This document shows positions 57,498 through 64,000 of a stretch of DNA of 64,000 nucleotides, in pieces. The translations under genes and the position numbers were made by a program. The DNA is from Aspergillus flavus. Its lineage: Eukaryota; Ascomycota; Eurotiomycetes; Eurotiales; Aspergillaceae. How positions within the stretch are numbered: position 1 is the first letter of the stretch; every line of letters starts with the position of its first letter. The notes below the pieces were generated by a model. The model was not told where the DNA came from. It searched no databases and worked only from the letters and a program-made list of their open reading frames with translations. Where the stretch lies: NCBI RefSeq assembly GCF_009017415.1, contig NC_092409.1, positions 3,348,001 to 3,412,000 on the forward strand, given 5' to 3'.

Positions 57498-60400
57498 TCA
57501 ATTTCAAGACGCATATTTGACATCTGCCAACTTCTTACCCAGACGGGCTTACGTGAAACGGCATTTGGTGCAAGCATTCCCTATTCATTTCCCTTGCCAT
57601 CTTCTGGCTCTTACGATATCCCCCTTCCCAGGTGCAATAAGCTACTGTGCTATTATTGACTTGTAATGTCATTTGGTCTGTGGCCTTTCTGTACTTTATA
57701 TATATATATTCCGTCCATTAGCGAACTCAATCGACATTTATCAGTCTTAACGCGCGTTCCAGTCGTGATCTCAATTCTGTTGCCTTGATTTTTGCTAGCC
57801 GCGGAGCAGCTTAGTCAATTATAGCATCTCAATCACATCTAATGTGTCAAAGTTACCAAAACCAGCCGTAACACAAACACTCAATAAACCACCTAGTAAC
57901 TGTCCCCTCACAATATAATATAGCACTATTCAAAATCCCTCCAGAGCCATCAAGAAACAAAACCACCCATCAGGACCCGGGGGAAAAAGCACCTGACTCA
58001 TCATAGCGCAATGACAACCAGATAGACTCAAGTCAATTCTTCCCCAAAACGGCATTCCCATCCAGCCCCCCCGGCCACCAAACCCCACGAGCTTAGCAGA
58101 ACTCCTCCCCAGCCACTAACTAACCAGTTCACGCCCAGTCCCAGCAAAATCCAACTTCCAATACAAAAACCCCGTTACACGACCGCGTTTACCTGGTAGC
58201 ACGAAAGGCTACAAGCGGAGATTCAAATCTAGAGTCCGCGTGACGTTCACTGGGGAACGAGGATAACCGACAGGAGTCTATGAATCGATGATGGTTTCGA
58301 ATCATTGGTAAATTGGTACTTTCCATGGATGAATGAATTTGTAACCTTTTTGGGGGGGTGTGATTGGGTGGGTTGGGGTCATGTGGTATCTTGTCTCTGT
58401 AGCACTACTAGTACATATGTAATTAGTTCTGGGCGATGCTTAAGCAGTTTTAGTGGAGTTAGGTTGTCATGGAGGATGTATTTTGGTCTGGTTATAGGGG
58501 TTTTCTGGGGGAGTCATATTCTGGAGAGAGGGTTTGTGGGGTTTGGTTCTTGATGGAAGGGGGTAGTTTTGGATACTCATGGGCGAGACTCAAGAGGATA
58601 GATAGATGTGTCTCTTTTCTACTCTGTATGTATATGAGATGAGACCAAGAACAGGTTTCTAGACTGTGCAGTTACATATCCGATGCGAATGAGGCACTAG
58701 TATTGGTAGGACAAGGAAATGACAGAGATGAAACAGCAAAACTAAAAAAGTAGAGCAAACTTGATTGCGTCAGCTAGTAATCAATGAGATGGCAGAAACA
58801 GGCTGTGAATGAAGTAAGTTACTGTGACTCGGCATGTCCGTTCATGCATTTGGATTAAATTACATAGACTTTGTTTCAAATGTGTTACAAACGCTAGGCA
58901 GACGACGAGTGACCAATACCGATACTTTTTGCTTTTAGCTGGGGTTTGCAAATGCAATCAGCATGCATTAGGGTGTGCTTTAGTGTTACTGAATGTATTA
59001 CTCCTGTACTAGTATACAATGCATGTGTGTATGTATTGTTGGGTACGTAGTAATGGAAATGTATATACATAGGGGATATGTCCCATTAATCTAAAATCTC
59101 CAATCACCGTCTTTACTGCTACGTTATCTACTACATCAGGCCAGAGTACTTGATTAATCATTTTGGACGGAACGGACTCCGTTTCAGCCCGACTCCATGA
59201 TTATCGTGATCGCCTAGATGAAGGGGTCAAGGACGAGGTAAGACATAAAGTGCTCCTTACTGTTCATTGGAGGAAGTTGGAATTCGCATCTGATAAACCA
59301 AGTGCACAGATAGCAATGCACAGTCCCCGAGAATACGGACGGGAGGTACGGAGTACTCCATAATGAATCATTCATTTGTGGAGATGTTTCGCCCCTTGAT
59401 GGCGTGATCGGAGAAACAAATGATGCATTTCCCTCACCTCGAGGGCTCGGCGTCCGGATGCGGACGAGAGGATGAGCTTCTTTGGCTGTGAGCCTCTTAT
59501 CAAGCAAACGATCTATGGCTCATGTCAAATTGGCATATTATCAATCAAGAACCGAAATGTCAACTGCGGAATGCAGATATCTGGTACGGAATGGCCTGAT
59601 CTCCCGTGAAACTCCGGAACCGTAGCAGATCCCATTAGCCAAAAGCTTATCAGCAACTCCATTAACAGAAACCATGGGGAAACGGCCATTCGGCTGATCT
59701 TCTAGAAAGGCCTCATCGCATACGTAAGGGGAACGAACATCCAACACGTAATGCAGAGATCGACGAATGACTGACGGAGTGGAGATGATGCCATCGACCC
59801 GCGGAATTGGTATAACGCTAAGCACGGCATCTGCAGGAAGCCTATTCTCTAGACATCTTACTGGTCTCCTGAACTAAACTAAATTCTGCAGCTTCTGGGG
59901 TAAAAGGGTCTGTGCAATACTGCGCATACATACGGTATTGATGAGTTGACAAGATCAGTGCCAAGATGCATTCATTCCGCTGGACTTGGCATTTGTTTAC
60001 CGGCTCAGGTGACTGGGAGGGAGTACCGATAAGGCGAGATTCTTAGTATTCTAGATTTCAAGGTTGGTCATTCTTCAAAGAATAATCAGTAAAGATGTAC
60101 ATACTACACTTGTATAATGGGTTGAATAGCATGGTTCACGATTCAAGTGTCGAATCTCAATTCGAACTGGCAACGAAATTAGAAGCGGGTTTCTACATCG
60201 TGTGTACTCAATGCAAGTCTCTCCACACTGTCTCTCCTTCCTTTTCACACCCTGACGCGAATATGTGTCCACCTGCAGGGCAATCCTGCTTCACGACTAG
60301 TAGTCGCTTGAAAAGCGGTTCTTAGGATCCATATCGGCCCAGTCTTAAGAATATAAGCAAGACTTATGAAGTACTACAAAACATGGCAAAGGCGGAAGAA

Positions 60401-62179
60401 GTCTACCACGTGACGATCATAGTGGTTGGATTGTTGTGACCCCAGAATGTACCACATTTCATTGTGAACCGCCAAGTCTGTCACTAGCAATGAAAGAGAC
60501 ACAGTGATCTACATTAGCGGGTTGTGTAACTTAGTATCTGGGCCCGGTTGAATTGGAAAGTAAGGATCATAGAGCCGCCTGAACCAGCCCCAATATGAAT
60601 GTGTCATGATGATGCGTGTGCCATGAAAATATCATTGGGTTCCTGGTAAAATCTGGGGAACCGGTACAATGCCCTGCTGAGCTTGCAAAATATGAAGCCT
60701 GTTGATACTGTGTGGTTGGAATTGTCGTACACTGTATTCTGTATGTACGGAGTAAGGATGAAATTGAGCCCAAAAATTGGCACTGGAATTAGGTTACGGG
60801 CGCGCATTAGCCTGCTGGCCAAAGAGGAGATAATATTCACCGCAACCTGAGGCCTTGCCCCGCCCAGAAATGTGTCTTATGTGTCTTGGCTGTGTGAAAG
60901 ATGGCACATGACCCCTGACCCAAAGAGGAGAGGAGATGGAGCCTTCAGCCGTATCGAGTGGGAATGACACATGAATTCCTTTTCTTTTCCTTTCATTGTT
61001 GAAACTCTCCCACTAGAGCCGGTATACGCTTGTAACTTTCTAACGGATCAGCCCGTTTTCTTACAAGGCTTTAGTCTATGGCACTAGAACTTGTTTAAGG
61101 AGCCACCCAATGAAGTCTCGTGGCGAACCAGCTGACGCGCCTAGCTTAGCGACTCAACCTGTGATGTGCCGGGGATCCTTGTCGGAACCGGCCGGGGGTG
61201 GAATTCAGGAACCAATCAGAACCTGTTATAATGCCAAGTGCGCCAAGTCTTTGGGGAGTCCGGACTAGTGAGAAGGGGGTTTGAGACCCCCAGGCCCACT
61301 TCGGTTAGTAGGCTGGCTAGTTTACCCGTCCTAAACGAACTTCAGTCGACTTCGACTTAGGAAAGAATGCGAACAGAACAGGGTCAAATCCATTGACACT
61401 TGGTACGATCACTCTCAAAGACTTTATCTATTAAGGTGGAAAGTGGTAATTAGATGAAGCAGAAGGGAGATTGCAAAATGATAGGACCTGCGGACTCCGA
61501 TGACTACCCGAGGGCTTTCGTGGCGATCTGACCAATCCTTTGGTCCTTGCCGGACCGCATTTCTCTGCCGGGAAATTACATCCTTACGCGGCCCTAGTAA
61601 TCGGCACCTTGTCACAAAAGTGATCGTCTGTACTGAAGACTATGTATGTACTATGTAGTATGTACTACGGGGTACTGACAAGGCAACATGATTTTGGATG
61701 ATCATAATCCGAGGAATCTACAAGTGGAAAGTCCTTCACTTGAATCATTGGTCTCGAAGTTTATTGCCCCTGCGTTCCAGCTCGTGGGGAATCACACCAT
61801 CGTCTCCGCTAATGGTTCCATCGCTGCGGTGACATCGATTGTACCACACTTGATGTAGATCTCCGCTAATGCTCAATACATTCAATCATACCCACATGTA
61901 ATTTTGGTTCGGGTACAAGTATGTACTTGCAATGAGTTTTTTTTTCCCCTCTTATCTTTTTTTTCTTCTTTCTTCTATTACTTGGCCTTTATTCACCCTG
62001 AAAGCAATATCCGCTCCCCCTTAACGTTATTTATAACTTGTCTTTCCCTTCTCCAGCGTTCACCCTTTTCCTTTCCTTCTTCATCCGTCACCATTCTTCT
62101 CTTATTCCGGCCACCAACTCTTTAGCATAGTTTCTATCATTAGATTAGAGTGTGAGAAGAGGTCTCACCAATCGTCACC
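57498..62179. other. 4.7-kb gene-free region
   Basis: No gene can be supported. Noted: TM9 3' flank, a GT-rich stretch at 58290-58560, several unrecognised open frames (59541-59825 minus, 94 codons, is the most protein-like; 60567-60840 minus; 59163-59363 plus). The last 250 bp (61929-62110) are very pyrimidine-rich and probably the choline sulfatase core promoter. No tRNA, repeat array or mobile-element ends were found by eye. It may hold decayed genes too divergent to recognise. Confidence 0.4.
61929..62179 (+). promoter_or_regulatory. Pyrimidine-rich core promoter and leader of choline sulfatase gene
   Basis: Dense CT tracts (TTTTTTTTTCCCCTCTTATC, TTCTTCTTTCTTC, CTTTTCCTTTCC) end about 70 bp before the ATG. 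The ATG context TCACCATGGC is a good fungal start. Confidence 0.55.
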
Positions 62180-63993
62180 ATGGCTACCAAGAAGCCCAAC
62201 ATCCTCTACATCATGGCTGACCAGATGGCTGCCCCCCTTCTGGCCTTCCATGACAAGGATTCTCCCATCAAGACCCCCAACCTGAACCGGTTGGCGGATG
62301 AGGGTGTGGTCTTCGACTCAGCCTACTGTAACTCTCCGCTATGTGCGCCGTCCCGTTTCGTCATGGTGACCGGCCAATTGCCCTCCAAGATTGGAGCCTA
62401 CGATAACGCTGCCGACTTACCCGCTGATATCCCCACTTATGCCCATTATCTGCGCCGGGAGGGCTATCACACCGCTCTGGCTGGAAAGATGCATTTCTGT
62501 GGGCCCGACCAGCTGCACGGTTATGAGCAGCGTCTGACGAGCGACATCTACCCCGGTGACTATGGCTGGTCTGTCAATTGGGATGAGCCGGTAAGTTGCA
62601 TTCCGAGTAGTTCGAATCCAAGGAGATCTCTGATCGTGTGTAGGAAATCCGTCTCGATTATTATCACAACATGTCCTCTGTTATGGACGCGGGTCCTGTT
62701 GTGCGGACCAACCAGCTTGACTTTGATGAAGAAGTTATATATAAATCCACCCAGTATCTCTACAACCATGTCCGACAGCGTGGTGATCAGCCATTCTGTC
62801 TGACGGTGTCTATGACTCACCCTCATGACCCTTACGCCATGACCAAAGAATTCTGGGACCTGTATGAAGGTGTTGACATTCCTTTGCCGAAGAACGGTGA
62901 CATGCCACAAGACCAGCAGGATCCCCATTCGCAGCGTGTTCTGAAATGCATTGACTTGTGGGGCAAAGAAATGCCTGAAGAACGGATCAAGGCCGCTCGC
63001 CGCGCCTACTATGCCGCTTGTACCTACGTTGATACTAACGTCGGCAAACTGTTGAAGGTTCTGGACGATTGTGGCATGACTGACGACACAATCATCGTGT
63101 TTACCGGTGACCACGGAGACATGTTGGGTGAGCGCGGCCTTTGGTATAAGATGACCTGGTACGAGAATTCGGCGCGTGTGCCCATGATCGTGCATGCACC
63201 TAAGCGTTTTGCTCCGAAGCGTGTACCCCAGAATGTGTCGACAATGGACTTGTTGCCCACCTTTGTCGATCTGGTTGGCGCGCAGTTGGTTCGGGAGCTA
63301 CCCCTGGACGGTGTGTCGTTGCTTCCATACCTGACAGGCGAGGACGGCCTCAAGACCGATACCGTGTTGGGCGAGTACATGGGTGAAGGGACACAGTCCC
63401 CAGTGGTAATGATTCGCCGTGGCCGCTGGAAGTTTGTGTACTCGCTGATTGACCCACCTATGCTCTTCGATGTGAAGACAGACCCTGAAGAGAAGGTGAA
63501 CCTGGCGGCCGGTTTGCCTATTCCGGCGCAACTGAGTGCGGCCAAACATATCTCAGGATCGCAGTTGCAACCAGCGTCTTTGCCTACTCCAGCTGAGTCC
63601 CCGCGTATATCGCCTCGGCCGCAGCGTGGTGCATCGTCGGCATACCCATTCCCGAGCCCCCCACGGACTCCTAGTCCAGGCAAAGGATTGCCTGAAATGC
63701 CGACCACTACCGAGCCTGCCAAGGTCCTAGCATACTTCTTGGAAGAAGCGCAAGCCCGTTGGGACCTGGAGAGCATCACGGAAGATGTCCTGCGGTCACA
63801 GCGCCGGCGACGCCTGGTTTATTCGGCTTTGATCAAGGGTAACCCGGCCTTTTGGGACTACGAGCCGCGTATTGACCCCAGTACCCAATACGTGCGCAAC
63901 CAAGGCAAGGGTGTTTTGGACGATGTTGAATTTATTTCTCGTTGGCCCCGTGTGTTGCAGCAAGCCGCCAATGCTACGGGCACCAAGATTTGA
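62180..63993 (+). CDS. Choline sulfatase
   Basis: Cytosolic sulfatase that releases choline and sulfate from choline-O-sulfate, a fungal sulfur store and osmolyte; 586 aa. Two exons: 62180-62590 and 62644-63993. The active-site Cys55 lies in C-A-P-S-R (to be converted to formylglycine), with metal ligands in PNILYIMADQM (Asp14, Gln15) and FTGDHGDMLGE near residue 290; GKMHFCGP and TVSMTHPHDPY are conserved in choline sulfatases. The C-terminal block ARWDLESITEDVL, RRRRLVYSAL, FWDYEPRIDPSTQYVRN is the characteristic choline sulfatase end. A Pro/Ser-rich stretch of about 64 residues (about 434-497) interrupts the C-terminal part. No signal peptide. Ends 7 bp before the window edge. Sulfur-starvation control is expected, but not shown here. 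Confidence 0.95.
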
Positions 63994-64000
63994 ATCTGAC

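Noticed and set aside
62605..62625. AGTTCGAATCC, a possible tRNA T-arm
   Set aside because: Inside the 53-bp choline sulfatase intron; no room for a tRNA and no matching stems.
1..64000. Possible secondary-metabolite or defence gene cluster
   Set aside because: No PKS, NRPS, terpene cyclase, P450 or transporter/regulator cluster; neighbouring genes are unrelated housekeeping genes.

Overview
This is a nuclear chromosome segment of a filamentous ascomycete. The short GT-AG introns (mostly 45-100 bp), gene content (noxA, a HET-domain gene, fungal GH18 chitinase, choline sulfatase) and protein sequences point to the Eurotiales (Aspergillus/Penicillium relatives). The species call is an inference. 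Gene models below were assembled by hand: each splice site was chosen so that the reading phase is preserved and the protein family continues across the junction. No transcript evidence was available.

Layout. 1-3713 (-): FG-repeat nucleoporin of the Nup2/Nup50 type, running off the left edge. 5154-5713 (-): peroxisomal SCP2 lipid-transfer protein. 6917-10573 (-): Uls1/Ris1-type SNF2 ATPase with RING finger. 11973-12979 (-): Ran GTPase. 13489-14430 (-): proteasome chaperone Nas2. 14740-15190: AT-rich block with a mitochondrial nad3 fragment (probable NUMT). 15444-18210 (+): DH-PH Rho GEF. 18902-19381 (+): Rtc3/SBDS-like protein. 19661-20686 (-): Mug/TDG uracil-DNA glycosylase. 21633-22099 (-): small conserved membrane protein. 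25011-26814 (+): NADPH oxidase NoxA after a 2.9-kb gene-free stretch. 27102-30687 (-) and 30953-36540 (+): NRDE2 and UTP10, divergent from a 265-bp promoter. 36888-38846 (-): HET protein. 40129-41790 (-): secreted GH18 chitinase. 42648-44238 (-): arrestin-like adaptor. 45990-47825: decayed partial copy of the neighbouring splicing gene rse1. 47896-51945 (-): intact rse1. 52622-54089 (+): Dsk2 ubiquilin. 55126-57497 (+): EMP70/TM9 membrane protein. 57498-62179: 4.7 kb without a gene. 62180-63993 (+): choline sulfatase.

Most genes are single-copy housekeeping genes: nuclear transport (Nup2, Ran), ribosome biogenesis (UTP10), splicing and RNA surveillance (RSE1, NRDE2), proteasome and ubiquitin (Nas2, Dsk2, a possible SUMO-targeted ATPase) and DNA repair (TDG). 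They are mixed with accessory genes for signalling and development (NoxA, RhoGEF), allorecognition (HET), cell-wall or chitin turnover (GH18) and sulfur scavenging. There is no secondary-metabolite cluster.

The two clearest non-annotated signals are both relics. One is a tandem, colinear, decayed copy of rse1 directly downstream of the intact gene. The other is a nuclear copy of part of mitochondrial nad3. No new multi-gene system was found.
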